DNA of 64,000 nt from Deroplatys truncata (GCA_030765065.1 CM060990.1:415223198-415287197), one strand, 5' to 3'. Positions 21,984 to 32,931 are shown, counted from the stretch's first letter. The notes: generated by a model not told the origin, from the letters alone. Numbers and translations are program-made.

Positions 21984-22414
21984 TACGAAAATACGTCTTG
22001 CACCTTACGCCTAGCGCGTTTGAGCTTCGACTGCTTGCTCTTTTTGCATTTGCTCGGTTTTATTGTCTTGAGGCGCCTGGCGCCGGAACCGAGCATGGCA
22101 TCGAGCTTTTCGTCGGCTTTTCGCTTTAAATTGTATCCGGACTCCTTGAGCCTCCGTTGGAGCGCTTCCTTTGGCGCTGCTCCCGCGACAGTCACATCGG
22201 ACAGAACGTGAGCGCCCGCCTTTAAAGCCTCCTTTCCGACTGCTTTTGCTCCGCTCTTTAAAAACGGTAGCAACCTTTTGAAGAGCCCTCCGAGGGCTGA
22301 AAAGAGACCGCTGCCTCTTTGGTAGCGCTTGCCGCTGTAGAGAATGAAATCGCGATCGTGGAACGCGCCGCCGGCCTGATTGAGGTAGTACCGCGTCACG
22401 GCGTGCACGTCCAT
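21983..22414 (-). CDS. pVI/pX-like virion protein (143 aa)
   Basis: The start is the ATG at 22414, within the TAATG that ends the penton frame; an upstream extension to 22546 is only the penton frame in shadow. An N-terminal motif YYLNQAGGAF...YSGKRYQRGSG precedes an amphipathic, Gly/Lys-rich helix (GGLFKRLLPFLKSGAKAVG) and a strongly basic C-terminus ending in RRKVQDVFS. This layout is typical of a small Polinton protein compared with adenovirus minor core or membrane-lytic proteins. Assignment to a precise adenoviral counterpart is inference. It ends in TAATG, which starts the major capsid gene. Confidence 0.75.
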   Translation of the reverse strand: MDVHAVTRYYLNQAGGAFHDRDFILYSGKRYQRGSGLFSALGGLFKRLLPFLKSGAKAVGKEALKAGAHVLSDVTVAGAAPKEALQRRLKESGYNLKRKADEKLDAMLGSGARRLKTIKPSKCKKSKQSKLKRARRKVQDVFS

Positions 22415-23436
22415 TACGCCTGTTTCGGACGAAAAGCGAGAACTATAGTAGAGGAAAATCCGTCGGCGAATGGCAAGAGATCGCCGTAACCGTTTCTTAA
22501 ATCTATGTTGACCGTCTTGAAGTCTTGCTAAATCAAGGGTACCCAATTTTGGGGAAAAAACGTCTTTTCGTCGCTCATGTAAGTGTTGTTGCTTCTTTCG
22601 TATTTCACGGCCGCGATCTCTATGACTTGGGCGAAGGTGTCGCCCACGACTTGCGGGGTCACTAGATTACAATAGATGAACATTTCGTAAGGAAACCCCA
22701 TATAAGGATCTACGGGGTGTTTAGCAGCTTTTTCGTGAATGACGTTGACGTAGGGCTCGAAACCCAACATTTTTGCCATAGCGGGCGTTAAGAGCAAACT
22801 GTGGATGCGGTGTAGAGGTCCCGCAGGGTCCTCCGATTTTGAAACGTCTGGTTTGGGTCTGACGGGAAGAGCCGCCGCGGGTTTCTGCTGCCCCGAAGCC
22901 AGGGGCTTCGGTTTCGGTTTCGGCTTGGGTCTCTGGTGGGGCGCATCGTTCAGAGCTTCGTATTCGCCGACCGCGTACGGTACGGCCGTGCGCGCGACAT
23001 TTTCCACAAACCCGTCGAACGGAATGTCGGGTAGTGGTTCGGGATGGGCGACGGCGGCATTCACGCCCACCGTCTTCTTGCGCTCGTCGAAGAGGAAGAA
23101 GTTTTCCACGTGCAAGTGTTCGAGTAGAACGGCGTTGACGAGGTTCACCATGTCTTTGGGATTGTGCACGATGCCTTGCGGCATTTCCAGGCTGAATTTG
23201 GAATGCGTGGGGAGGAGCGTCATGGTGTACTTGGTGCCCACCAGACGGGCGTCGTCTCGCGAAAGGTTATAAAATTTCACCGGATACCTGACCTTTTGCA
23301 GGGCGACCTCCCATTCTCCCTGCAGAACGATTCTCTCGGGCAAGATGTTAGAAAATCTGGCCGTGGTGTTGTCGGTAAAGTTTTCCATGGAAGCGTTGCT
23401 CACGAGAGTGATGGAGAAGGGCTTGGTCTTAATCAT
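22414..23436 (-). pseudogene. Penton (minor capsid, single jelly-roll), one in-frame stop
   Basis: The ATG at 23436 overlaps the integrase stop as ATGA; a GTG further upstream is unlikely to be used. Conserved start: SNASMENFTDNTTARFSNIL then EWEVALQKVRYP, the hallmark of Polinton penton proteins. A middle Pro/Lys repeat (RPKPKPKPKP) is a linker. A TAG at 22530-22528 breaks the frame; the same frame then continues 37 codons to a TAA at 22416-22414 with the expected last strands (VNIDLRNGYGDLLPF, STIVLAF). The base after the stop is C (TAG C), but I see no wider readthrough signature. Most likely a nonsense mutation. Confidence 0.85.
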
Positions 23437-24488
23437 GTTGAATCGATGGTCGAAGCCAGAACCCACGAGTTAAACTTTGCCGGATACCCCTTCCACTTTA
23501 CCAAGACCTGCTTGTTGCGCCCTCGTCCCTTGTTCTGTAAAACGCGTTCGATCTTAAACGTCCGAGGTAGCGCGACCTTTTGTAGCTCCTCGGTGTAAAA
23601 TGTGCCGTCTATGGCTTCTCCGGCCAGATCCTTCAACTTATATACCACTTGCCGACCGCGCACCACCTCGGCTATCCGAAATATTTCGTCCGTCCAATTC
23701 TGCTCGTAGCCCTTGTCGAATTTCATTTTTTCTTTAGAGATGCGCACGTGATCGCCCACGGAATATCTGGGTTTCCCTGCGCGAGGTAGGGTCCTATTTG
23801 CGTAGAGATTGCGGTACACTCGTAAAATGTTAGATTCGTTCACGTCCTTCGGAGCCATTTTTATGGACCTGTGATGCGAGCTATTGTACGACTCGAGTAA
23901 GGCCGGAAGGACCTCCAGGTATCTGTAACTGTTTTTGTGCGTGAAATACCTCCACATCTTGGTTTTTAAGGTGCGGTTAAAGCGCTCCACGACGCTGGCT
24001 TTAACGTTATTTTTGGTTGTGTAATGTTTCACGTCGTGTTTCTTCAGAAAGTCGCGAAAAGTCTTGTTGGTAAACTCGGTTCCCTTGTCCGTTTGGAGGA
24101 CCCTGGGGACGCGTTGGGAGAATATGGAGCGAAACGCTTGCGCAACCTCGGTACCCAGCTTTGATTTCAGGGGTACGGCCCAAGCATATTTGGAAAATAC
24201 GTCGATAACGGTCAGAATGTACACGTAAGGTTTGTTATGTTCCCTCACGCTGTTCATGACGTTTAGATCGGCCTCCCAAAGATCGTCCATATTCGTCACG
24301 TGATAATATCTGGTGGGGAACCGGTTTCTGACCGGTTTGTGCAGAGTGTAACTGTCCTGGGTTTGAAGGAAGGACTCGATGTTCGCCTTACACGCACCCG
24401 TGACCTTTCGAAGGGGCTTGACCGTACCCAAACCGGCATAGTGTTCCGGTTTGGCATAGTATCGCCTTAGCGCCTTCCATTCCTTCAT
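23433..24488 (-). CDS. INT: Retroviral-type integrase with C-terminal chromodomain
   Basis: Full 351-aa frame from ATG 24488. The rve catalytic core shows Asp74 (WEADLNVM), Asp134 (LQTDKGTEF) and Glu168 (ASVVERFNRT), the D,D,E triad. An SH3-like region (YSVGDHVRISKEK) and a chromodomain (FKIERVLQNKGRGR, VLVKWKGYPAKFNSWV, about residues 312-351) follow. The protein integrates element DNA and accounts for the 6-bp duplication. The gene starts 3 nt after the stop of the upstream small gene and ends in an ATGA overlap with the penton. No defect is visible, so this is the most intact enzyme gene beside the protease. Confidence 0.93.
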   Translation of the reverse strand: MKEWKALRRYYAKPEHYAGLGTVKPLRKVTGACKANIESFLQTQDSYTLHKPVRNRFPTRYYHVTNMDDLWEADLNVMNSVREHNKPYVYILTVIDVFSKYAWAVPLKSKLGTEVAQAFRSIFSQRVPRVLQTDKGTEFTNKTFRDFLKKHDVKHYTTKNNVKASVVERFNRTLKTKMWRYFTHKNSYRYLEVLPALLESYNSSHHRSIKMAPKDVNESNILRVYRNLYANRTLPRAGKPRYSVGDHVRISKEKMKFDKGYEQNWTDEIFRIAEVVRGRQVVYKLKDLAGEAIDGTFYTEELQKVALPRTFKIERVLQNKGRGRNKQVLVKWKGYPAKFNSWVLASTIDST

Positions 24489-24491
24489 GCT

Positions 24492-24905
24492 TTACTTGTA
24501 CAGGGGTTGCCAGACGCGTTTGCGAAAATGGTACGACGCGGAAGGCGATTTCGATTTCTTTTTCGGGGTGGCAGGGTTTGCCCTCTTCTTTTTTCGAGGC
24601 GAGAGGAGGTTGACCTTTATGGTTCGGGGTTCGACCTCCTGCTTCACCGGCACGCGTTCGTGCACGTCTTCGTAATCGTCGTCGTCGTCGTCGTCGCCGA
24701 GGAAGGGCTTTCTGACTTGTGCCACGAGATCGAGGTAGTTGTCCAATTTATGTTTTACGAGCCGTCACTTTTCGTCAGCAGAGAGCTTTGCGCTCTGCAG
24801 GTTCAGAATTTTTTTAGCCAATCTGGATATGGTGCGGTCTATAGCGTGAAGCTTATCGACGGTCTTTGGCTGCGGTGCAACGAGGATCTGCTTGCCGTAC
24901 TTCAT
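24492..24905 (-). pseudogene. Small acidic/basic Polinton protein, one in-frame stop
   Basis: The ATG at 24905 overlaps the upstream stop as ATGA. The first 46 codons (KYGKQILVAPQPKTVDKLHA, ILNLQSAKLSADEK) end at a TGA at 24767-24765. The same frame continues to a TAA at 24494-24492 with HKLDNYLDLVAQVRKPFLG, an Asp run (seven D) and a Lys/Arg-rich end. The two parts together match the usual form of a small gene found just before the integrase in arthropod Polintons; there is no ATG for the second part alone. Function unknown. The third single nonsense change in this element. Confidence 0.7.
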
Positions 24906-25276
24906 CCTGTTAATTTCGACACTAGCGCGCCGCCAAGCGAAGCCAAAACGGGTAGGAGAAATGCCGGCAAAAAACCTCCTTTTTGAACCAAGATGCTCTT
25001 CTTCTTCTTCTTCAGAGGAACTCGTTTATCCGTCAACTTCCTCCAAGAAGCCTTGTGCTTCTTTAGGCGACCCAAGCACTTTGCGGGAAGTTGCACGTTA
25101 CCTCTGCACACGTTGAGCATACACTCGCCAATGGCCTTGATCAGATCGCCATCGGCATTTTTTAACAACTTTTTGCGCAGAGGGGCCTTCGCCTTGGCAA
25201 GAGCCGTCAAATTACCGTGCTGTCTCGCTATGCGAGTACTGGTCAGCGTCGCAAGCCTTAACCTACCTTTAGCCAT
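24902..25276 (-). CDS. Basic protein with hydrophobic C-terminal tail (pX-like, 124 aa)
   Basis: ATG at 25276 (MAKGRLRLATL). Conserved features of a common Polinton protein: LRKKLLKNADGDLIKAIGEC, a Lys/Arg-rich central part (LKKHKASWRKLTDKRV, KKKKK) and the tail ILVQKGGFLPAFLLPVLASL. A basic core-protein or membrane-active role is inferred by comparison with adenovirus pX/pVI. The frame is open upstream into the ATPase remnant with no stop, so this may be translated as part of a fusion. It ends in an ATGA overlap with the next gene. Confidence 0.7.
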   Translation of the reverse strand: MAKGRLRLATLTSTRIARQHGNLTALAKAKAPLRKKLLKNADGDLIKAIGECMLNVCRGNVQLPAKCLGRLKKHKASWRKLTDKRVPLKKKKKSILVQKGGFLPAFLLPVLASLGGALVSKLTG

Positions 25277-25776
25277 GCTTGCGCGATAATGACGTTCGCT
25301 CCCAAAGCGGTACTTTTTATTTAAAATCAATGGCTTCAGTTGGGTAAGACCCTGCCGTGATAATATAGAACGAAACGAACCCGAGTACTCTCGGCGGTCC
25401 CAGTTGGGTACGAAATAAGAGAGGTTTTCCCCCGGCAGCACGCCGGTTTGATACCTGTATCGCGCGGGCGTGTACTGAGTGCAGTCCAACACGAGATACT
25501 CGTGAGGGCGTTCGGTGGCCTTCTCGAAGGCCTCCAAGAGAAACCTAGAGTTCCTGGGTTCGATCTGCTGGCACAGTCTCTCAATCTGCATCTTGTCCCG
25601 GTTGTTCTTGAAGACCACGGCGTAGTTTGCATTCAGAGAGATGTTGCGATATTTCTGACCATGCGGAAACACGTTCTGCAGGATGTAGACGATGCCGAAG
25701 CGCTTGTGATGGGAGTCTCTGGTGAAAAAATTGGACACGTCCTTCCCGCCACCCTCCAGCATCATCTCGTCGACCA
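25277..25776 (-). pseudogene. Packaging ATPase, C-terminal half only (fused to POLB)
   Basis: Downstream of the junction near 25775 the frame reads WVVDEMMLEGGGKDVSNFFT, HKRFGIVYILQNVFPHGQKY, RNISLNANYAVVFKNNRD and PHEYLVLDCTQ, which is the second half of the FtsK/HerA-type genome-packaging ATPase of Polintons, starting at its Walker B (VVDEMM). The N-terminal half with the P-loop is absent. The lost sequence and the missing POLB C-terminus imply one internal deletion. The 3' part runs without a stop into the pX-like frame. Confidence 0.8.
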
Positions 25777-28529
25777 CCCAGGTACCCGACAACGCCCTCT
25801 CGCGCTCACCGTGGTGGCACTCGTCTTGGTTCTCCGCCTCCGCACAAGCTCGGCATAGCGGGAACATGAGCTTGCCGCCGATGCGCGCCGGTAGCACCGG
25901 GTGGCACAGGTGTTGCGGCGGTAGAACCTCGCACTTCACCAAACCGCCCCCCACGTCTTCCAAGCGCGGGAATCGATCCACGTGGATCTTGGGATGACCC
26001 GCGAGGTAGGGCTTCGTCTTGTTCACGTACGGGTACAGGCTGCCTACGTCGTAGTAGTAGATCTTGCTATCCCTTTTCGCCTCGCAGTACGTCTCGGTGC
26101 AGTTGGTGCGACCTCCGTAGAAGGCGTCTCTGGGGTTCAGAGGTTCCGGTACCGCAAAGTCCCTTGCGTGGCGCGCGAGGTCCTGGTTGGCCTCCATCGC
26201 GGCGTTGAACTCGCACTCCCACATTTCCACCACGGCGTAGCCGGCGGCCTTGATCTTGGCCGTGACCTTCTCGGTGCTCTCTAACCTAGAGGTCATGGTT
26301 TCGTGTCCCGAGTTGTATATCACCGCATGGCGATTGTGAAAGCTCCGCCTGCAGCCGTGGTAAAAGCAGCCGTGGAAAAAGTACGCGGTTTTTTCAGCCT
26401 CTCTGTACCCGTCCACCTTGTGCCCCACGATTTTAACTTCGCGTCCTCGCATGGCGTGCTGGATGGCGATGCGGTTTTGCATCTCTAGCCAAGTTAGCCA
26501 TATGCATGCGGCGCGAGACTGCCGGTCCGCTGGTCGATACCTGCCCGCTGGCAAGAGGGCAATTTTTTTAAGCGTCATAAAGCGCTTTCTATACACGCAC
26601 ATGCACGCCTGCGCGATGGTGACGCATTCTCTGAAAAGGTCTATTCCGTTCTCGTCCAAGAATTCCCTTCTGAATTTGGAAACTCCCTGACTGAGTAGAA
26701 ATACGTCCATCTTGCAATACGCCACCATTTCCACCCTCATGTCAAAGACGTACCCGGAGGACGCCTTTTCTTCGTGCCACTGCTCGAAGGCTTTCCGACC
26801 CTCCGCCGGCATGCCCTCCGGACAGTAATGCCTTTTGTCGGGAATCGAACGTACTGCCTGTTTTCCTTCGTGTTAAACAGGTACGGGAAATAACCTTTGC
26901 ATTCCTTCAATCCGAAGGTTTTGGAAAAGCGTGAGAGTGGCATGGGTATGAAGTTGAGCGAGTCTAGAAATGTGACGTCACCGTAGCTCATCCTGCAGAT
27001 CTTGCTTCCGTTCATGATGAGCTCCGGCGCCCAGTCTAAGTGCACCACCATGTACTTTAATAAAAACTGCCCGTCGTAAGCTCTGAGGTTATGCGCCACG
27101 ACGTAGACGTCCCAGGTTTCGAACCTCGCCTGCGCGATGTGCTCGAAAAGCTGCTTCACGGGTTCGTCCATAAACACCCATTCTTTGCAACCGCATTCGG
27201 TACAGTATGCCGTCTTGTGGCGTTCGTCGATGCAGTGCGGGCAGGATTGGTACAACACGCACAAGTTAGGTCGTATGTGTCCTTTTTGTCGGTATATGGA
27301 ATGTGTTGCGTGCATTCAAAGTCGACAAACATAAACACGTACCGGTTTCTTTTGTTCTTTGCGGCATACGGTTGCATATAGCACATGTGGTTAGAATTCA
27401 CGTGTGTCTTGCAATGATAGCAGTACTTTTCCCCGCACTCGTGCGCGGTTTTTCTGTGCCTCGCATTCACGAGCTTATTGCAAGACGTGCACACCTTTTC
27501 TACATCGCACACCGACAGCACCTTTGGGTAAAAAACGCCTTTCTTTGCGTAGTTTGCAAAGCATGTCGGTCCCTTAAAATCTCTGTTGCACCCGGCGCAG
27601 CGTATGTAGGCGTCAAATCGCGCATCGCACTGCTGATGGCATTTAGCACACCTGGCGTGGCACCTATGAAATTCTTTTTTGTGTGCCGAGGGATAATGAC
27701 ACCGGCGGCAATACCATTTGCATTTAAAGCACTTGTGAAGGTTCACGATAGCATTAAAGTGCCCGGCGTGGAGCATGACGTCAATGTATTTATCGCATTT
27801 CTTATCCGACGCGTACAGCACGTGCTTCCCCGTATGATCGCCAAACACCGTCACAGCGTAGTCCTTTAACGCAGCGTCAAAGCGTCTGACGTCATCTATC
27901 GTACAGCTGTCGCGGCCTTGACCGATGCTCGCACACAAGGCTACGGCCTTCGCTTTTTGCGGATAGTCGGAGCGCGTCATCGTTTTATAGTTGACGTCGC
28001 GATCCACTTTGGCTTTAACTACAACAATGGCTCTTGCTAAACACAAGTTGTCTTTGTTGGCTATTTCGACAATGCCTTTATTGTCCCTACAGGCATCGCA
28101 AGGTTGGTGGCACGAACCCGAGACCTCCTTGGTCCACACAAACGTTTCATGAAGAGGCCCGCTTAGCAAGAATTGTTGGTTACTTTGCATTACTTTTTCG
28201 ATGCTTCGAACAATGACATCCGCATTCAATTGCTCTACGCGCCTTACGCTTATATTGAAGGCTTTAGACGCCTCCTTTTCGTCTGTTATGGATATGCCTA
28301 AATATCCGGGTTCGTTTTCTAACAGGTTCTCTTTCGCAAAGTTTAGAATATCGTTAAACAAATGCGATACCCATTGCTCCGGGTTAACATCTCTGGGGAC
28401 CGGGTATACGGTAATTTGAGACTCTGTAAAGCCGGAAAAAAGCCTTGGCAGCATTCTCTGCTTGTGCCCTATAATTTCGAACGTAGGCTGCAAGGTGTCA
28501 TCGCGACTTCCCCCGGGTTGCGGCTCCAT
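25776..28529 (-). pseudogene. POLB: Protein-primed DNA polymerase B, frameshifted and 3'-deleted
   Basis: ATG at 28529. Frame one (to about 27285) holds the N-terminal region, a Cys/His cluster of zinc-ribbon type (CFKCKWYCRRCHYPSAH, CAGCNRDFKGP, CGEKYCYHCKTH) and exonuclease motif I (YVFMFVDFECTQ). A shift at the A5 run (T5 on the plus strand, 27283-27287) moves to frame two, with exo II (VVAHNLRAYDGQFLLKYM). A second shift near 26850 moves to frame three, with the exo III region (YCKMDVFLL) and polymerase motif A (YYYDVGSLYPYVNK, Asp255 of that frame). The gene then stops being POLB at SGTWV (25777): motifs B and C are gone and ATPase sequence follows in frame. Certainly inactive. Confidence 0.9.
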
Positions 28530-29222
28530 CTTATCGTCCGAATGCACCGATCGCTCTTTACCTGCAAAATGCTGCTGCTATTTTTGTTTTCATTTTAAAT
28601 TGTTTTTTCTCGGCTTTAACTGCTGCGGCGTATGTTCTGCTATCACTAGGGCGATGGTCAATACCGATCGATGAAGACACCCGCACATGTGCGCGTATTG
28701 CTCTAAAACTTATATCACGTGAAATAGCACGATTTTACAGCAAAATCCACTATCGCTCCCGTTTCTCACTACGGCCGGCCGCTCTTGGCACTGGGTTTTT
28801 ATAAGTTCGCTTATCGCAACCGCAGTTTCAGCATGCGCGTCAAGTTAAATGCCTTATTAAAAATCCTGACGCCTTATTTCGCCTCAACTTGCCAAGTTGT
28901 AATCGCAGTCATTTCCGGTCACACCATCCATCCATTCACCGCTGCACTTTTCCCTACCATCGACCATAAAACCGCATTTAAAAGATTTTCTCGCTGACGA
29001 GCATCCGTTCGCACGGCAATTGCAACTGTTTAAACGCCGCTGCTTTGTCAGCATCCGTTCCCACGGTCTTTTCACGTTATCGCGCAATTTGCAGTTCTTT
29101 AACCGTGGCCGCCATTTTGAAACACACATCGACTGCTTGATCAGCACACGGTCATTCACGTTCTGCTGCTCCCCGCTGCACATGAGAACCGTTCTTTTTA
29201 CTGTTTTCTCCGATACTAACGT

Positions 29223-29726
29223 GAGCAGAACTATAACGCTTGCTACATGTTGTTAATAGTGGTTGAGCTTGCAACCCCACTAGCGCTTTTCGCGGAAGGT
29301 TAAGTATTTCCGCACGGTTATGTGATTTATTAAGTGCGTGTGGAGTTAAAAACAGTACCCTGCCCAACTTCAACATCAGTGTCAAATATTTAAAACTATC
29401 AGTGTCGTGTGTAGTCATTTTGTGATGTGCGGTGCATAAAATCTGAGAACAATCACGCACAAACTTTCGACGCGAGCAGAACTATAACGCTTGCTACATG
29501 TTGCTAATAGTGGTTGAGCTTGCACTCCTCACTAGTGCTTTTCGCTGAAAGTTAAGTATTTCCGCACGGCTATGTGATTTATTAAGTGCGTATGCAGTTA
29601 AAAACAGTGCCCTGCCACAACTTTAACATCAGTGTCAAATATTTAAAACTATCAGTGGCGTGTGCAGTGATTTTGTGTGTGCGGTGCATAAAATCTGAGA
29701 AAAATCACGCACAAATTTTCGACGCG
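29223..29726. repeat. Tandem duplication, two 252-bp units
   Basis: GAGCAGAACTATAACGCTTG begins units at 29223 and 29475. The copies remain similar through GGTTGAGCTTGCA, TATGTGATTTATTAAGTGCG and GGTGCATAAAATCTGAGAA to the junction CGACGCGAGCA. Confidence 0.9.
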
Positions 29727-30440
29727 AGCAACAAGTGGCTGTGTGCCCTTGGTGCATGCATTGCAATAAACTGTCGAATATGACCGCCAACCGCACCCTG
29801 TCGAATATGGCCGCCAAGCGCACCATCAGCAACAGCATGGTAGGTGCAAAAAGCCTGTCCTGCTTGTATTTTCATAGTTGTCATAAATACAAATAGAAAC
29901 GGACATTATGCTCTAGTTGTGGCCCGCACAGCGATCCCACTGTCCCCCACAGCGATGACGATGATGTGGTATTAAAGAAGTTGCTTTACCGTAACAGTGG
30001 TAGATACTTAACGCAAGCTTACATTAAGAAAACCCTAACGTAAGGCTAACCTTCCCTGAATTCAGAAACGTAAGCTTAAATAAAAAGAAGTAATCCCAAC
30101 CTAAGGCTACGTTTGTTTTGTTTCGTACGCGATTCGCCTATAGAAGTAAAACACCGTCGAGGGGCGGGTAGGTGGACACAAGCTATTGAACAGATCACAT
30201 CTACTTCTAAACTCACTCACAATGTAAATTATTCGCTTTTCTTTGGCTAATTTAAGCTACTTCGACGGGCCACAACTACAGCAGATTCGCCATAGAAACT
30301 TCCATTTTCGCAATCCGTTATATAAAATTAATGCAAAAAACTTATACCAAAAACGTATATCATGAAAAGCAAATAAACAATACCTCTAAACGAAATGCGT
30401 TGAAAAGGAATATGAACATGAAATAAGCCGACAAGCTATC

Positions 30441-30491
30441 AGCTGTGTCGGTGTTTGGCCATCATACGGGGAAGCACGTGCTCTACACATC
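30441..30491 (+). pseudogene. 51-bp fragment of POLB in inverted orientation
   Basis: GTGTTTGGCCATCATACGGG through GAAGCACGTGCT repeats the POLB coding strand at about 27816-27866, with about 46 of 51 positions identical by eye. Read on the plus strand it still encodes SVFGHHTGKHVLYTS, parallel to TVFGDHTGKHVLYAS in POLB. Flanking sequence is unrelated. Confidence 0.8.
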
Positions 30492-30680
30492 GTGCAAACT
30501 GCACGTTAGCATGAAAACTGACCTTGGGAACCATGCTGACCACAGCGCGACCGAGCTTCCCTGTGTGCTAACTTTCAACATGCACTTCCCAGTGTGCCAA
30601 CTTTCAACATGCATTGCCCTAATAAACAACGTGCAATTTATGCCTTATCAAGCGGTATCGTTACTATTAAATGTGTGTGT

Positions 30681-30946
30681 GCCTATTTAATTTTTATTTT
30701 CTTTTGCACTGCACACTTTTGTGTTAAAATATATATACATTTTCAATTTTGTCATTGTGTGGATTTTGTTTGTTAAATTTTTTTTATACGCTACTATTAT
30801 AGTGTGTGTGTGTGCCTATTTAATTTTTATTTTCTTATGCACTGCACACTTTTGTGTTAAAATATATATACATTTTCAATTTTGTCATTGTGTGGAATTT
30901 GTTTGTTAATTTTTTTTATACGCTACTATTATAGTGTGTGTGTGTG
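30681..30946. repeat. Tandem duplication, two 133-bp units
   Basis: GCCTATTTAATTTTTATTTT recurs at 30681 and 30814. Both units carry TTTTGTGTTAAAATATATAT, TTTTGTCATTGTGTGGA and CGCTACTATTATAGTG. A GT microsatellite follows the second. Confidence 0.9.
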
Positions 30947-32274
30947 TGTGTGTGTGTGCGAGTATGTGCCTAGTATCCGTGCGCCGACAAGGGAAAACTT
31001 CATCATTTGCCTACCGGACAGGGACAACCACGAAAATTAGAAAGGGTTCGTCAACCACTACAGCAAACGCCTACCAACCAGGGAAAACCTATGAAAAAAG
31101 CAGACATAGCTTGCATTCGTCTACCAACCAGAGAAAACCCCCGAAAGACTAGTTATTTTTTAAAAAAACAAAAAAAAAAAAAAAAGAAAGAAAGAAAAAA
31201 AAAAGAAAAACGAAAAAAAGACGGATCATATAAGTATGGCAACTGTAACGGTTTACGGCAAACGCGCGCGCGCCGCGCAATGCGTCACGCCGGGCAACAT
31301 TTTTCAAGTTATCGCGCAGTTTGCAGCTCTTTCATCGCAGCGGCATATCGTCACGCACATCCACTGCTGATTACCACTCTTGCGTCTGCCATATTGACCA
31401 CTAACCTCCAATCCCCTCGTTGTTCACTTCTTGTCTCCGCCATCTTGTTTAGTTCACATTTTTGCCACCGCTCCTCACATCTCCAAACCAGATTGCCGGC
31501 AAGAACAGATCTCGTTCATTCACACCTCGACGGTTGACTCGGCAGTAGCTACTGTCAACACCTACGTCGTACACGTTTTTGACAGCTTTCGACCGGCTAT
31601 GAGAACCCTGCTCCTACGTACGCTAGCGACCATTACGATGGTCCAGTACCAGGTTTTTGGTATAGTTAAATTACGTCTGTGCAAAGGGCGTCTGTACCGC
31701 TTTAAAAAACCTAGGTATATCAGTGCGTAGTGATGTTGGTTGATCTTAAAGCTGGTTAAGCATTTTCAAAAACAGTTTGCTTTTATTTTTTCGCGTCGCG
31801 TGAAGCTGCTGCTCTTTTCGTGACGCATCAACACCAGTAAGAGTACCACACGCATATTTATTTTTCGGGCCTGCTTGGCGTAGGAATATATCCTTTCGTG
31901 TTTTGGTACTGTAACCTCAAACCTCCTTACCCTCCTCTTTCATCCGCTATCTTGTTTAGTTCTCACGCTCGCCACCGCATCTCCTTGTCGCCGACACCCC
32001 GCCATTTTTAGTACCCACTATTGTAACCTCAAAATCTGCTCTTCTAAGCTCTTGCTTCCGCCATCTTCTTTTAGTTCCCATTCTCACCACCGCGTCTCCG
32101 TGTCCCCACCTCTTGCGACCGTCATGTTGACCACTAACCTCGAAATTTCCTCGTCCTTAGACCTCTTGTCACCGCCATCTTGTTTAGTTCCCATTTTCGC
32201 CACCGCGTCTCATATCGCCCCATCTCTCTCTCTCTGTCCACTCAAGAAAACTACCATCCAACGTTCAAAAATTG

Positions 32275-32322
32275 CTGATGAGTTCTGCAGAGGCTTTTGC
32301 AAATCTTGTTGGTAGGAAAACT
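32275..32322 (-). pseudogene. 48-bp fragment of the OB-like gene, copy 1
   Basis: About 46 of 48 bases match 17500-17547 (shared core GAGGCTTTTGCAAATCTTG), in the same orientation as the gene. The minus strand keeps the reading VFLPTRFAKASAELI. It lies within the 662-bp repeat. Confidence 0.85.
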
Positions 32323-32931
32323 TACCTTTCCCATCACCTCCAACATACCCCACTCCCACACCTTTTTCTTTCCACCAATCATAATCTCTCTTATTCTTAC
32401 CAATCAACAACTTTCATTTGTTCCTTTCCACCAATAACATCACTTCTTATTCCCACCAATCACAACTTCACACGTCACTTTCTGTTATACTTTTTATCCC
32501 TCGTTCGCCATCTTTTCCCTCTTTCAGTCCCGACCTCCGCACAGACAACACCTCGCCACCCCGCTCCTCTCCATCACGTGTCCTCCATACTCTTTTATCT
32601 TCCTTCCTTCATCTTCCACCCGAATTAACGTGGCCACCGCATCTCCTTGTCGCCGACCCTCCGCCATTTTTAGTTCCCACTATTTTAACCTCAAAATCTG
32701 CTCTTCTAAGCTCTTGCTACCGCCATCTTCTTTTAGTTCCCATTCTCACCACCGCGTCTCCTTGCCCCCACCTCTTGCGTCCGCCATGTTGACCACTAAC
32801 CTCGAAATTTCCTCGTCCTTAGACCTCTTGTCTCAACCATCTTGTTTAGCTCCCATTTTCGTCACCGCATCTCATATCGCCCCATCTCTCTATCCACTCA
32901 AGAAAACTACCATCCAACGTTCAAAAATTGC

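Noticed and set aside
22414..22546. N-terminal extension of the pVI-like protein to 22546
   Set aside because: The extra 44 residues are an out-of-frame reading of the penton C-terminus; the conserved protein starts at the TAATG at 22414.
21081..24767. Alternative genetic code or stop-codon reassignment
   Set aside because: All three different stops interrupt genes while the same codons end neighbouring genes normally; nonsense mutation is simpler.
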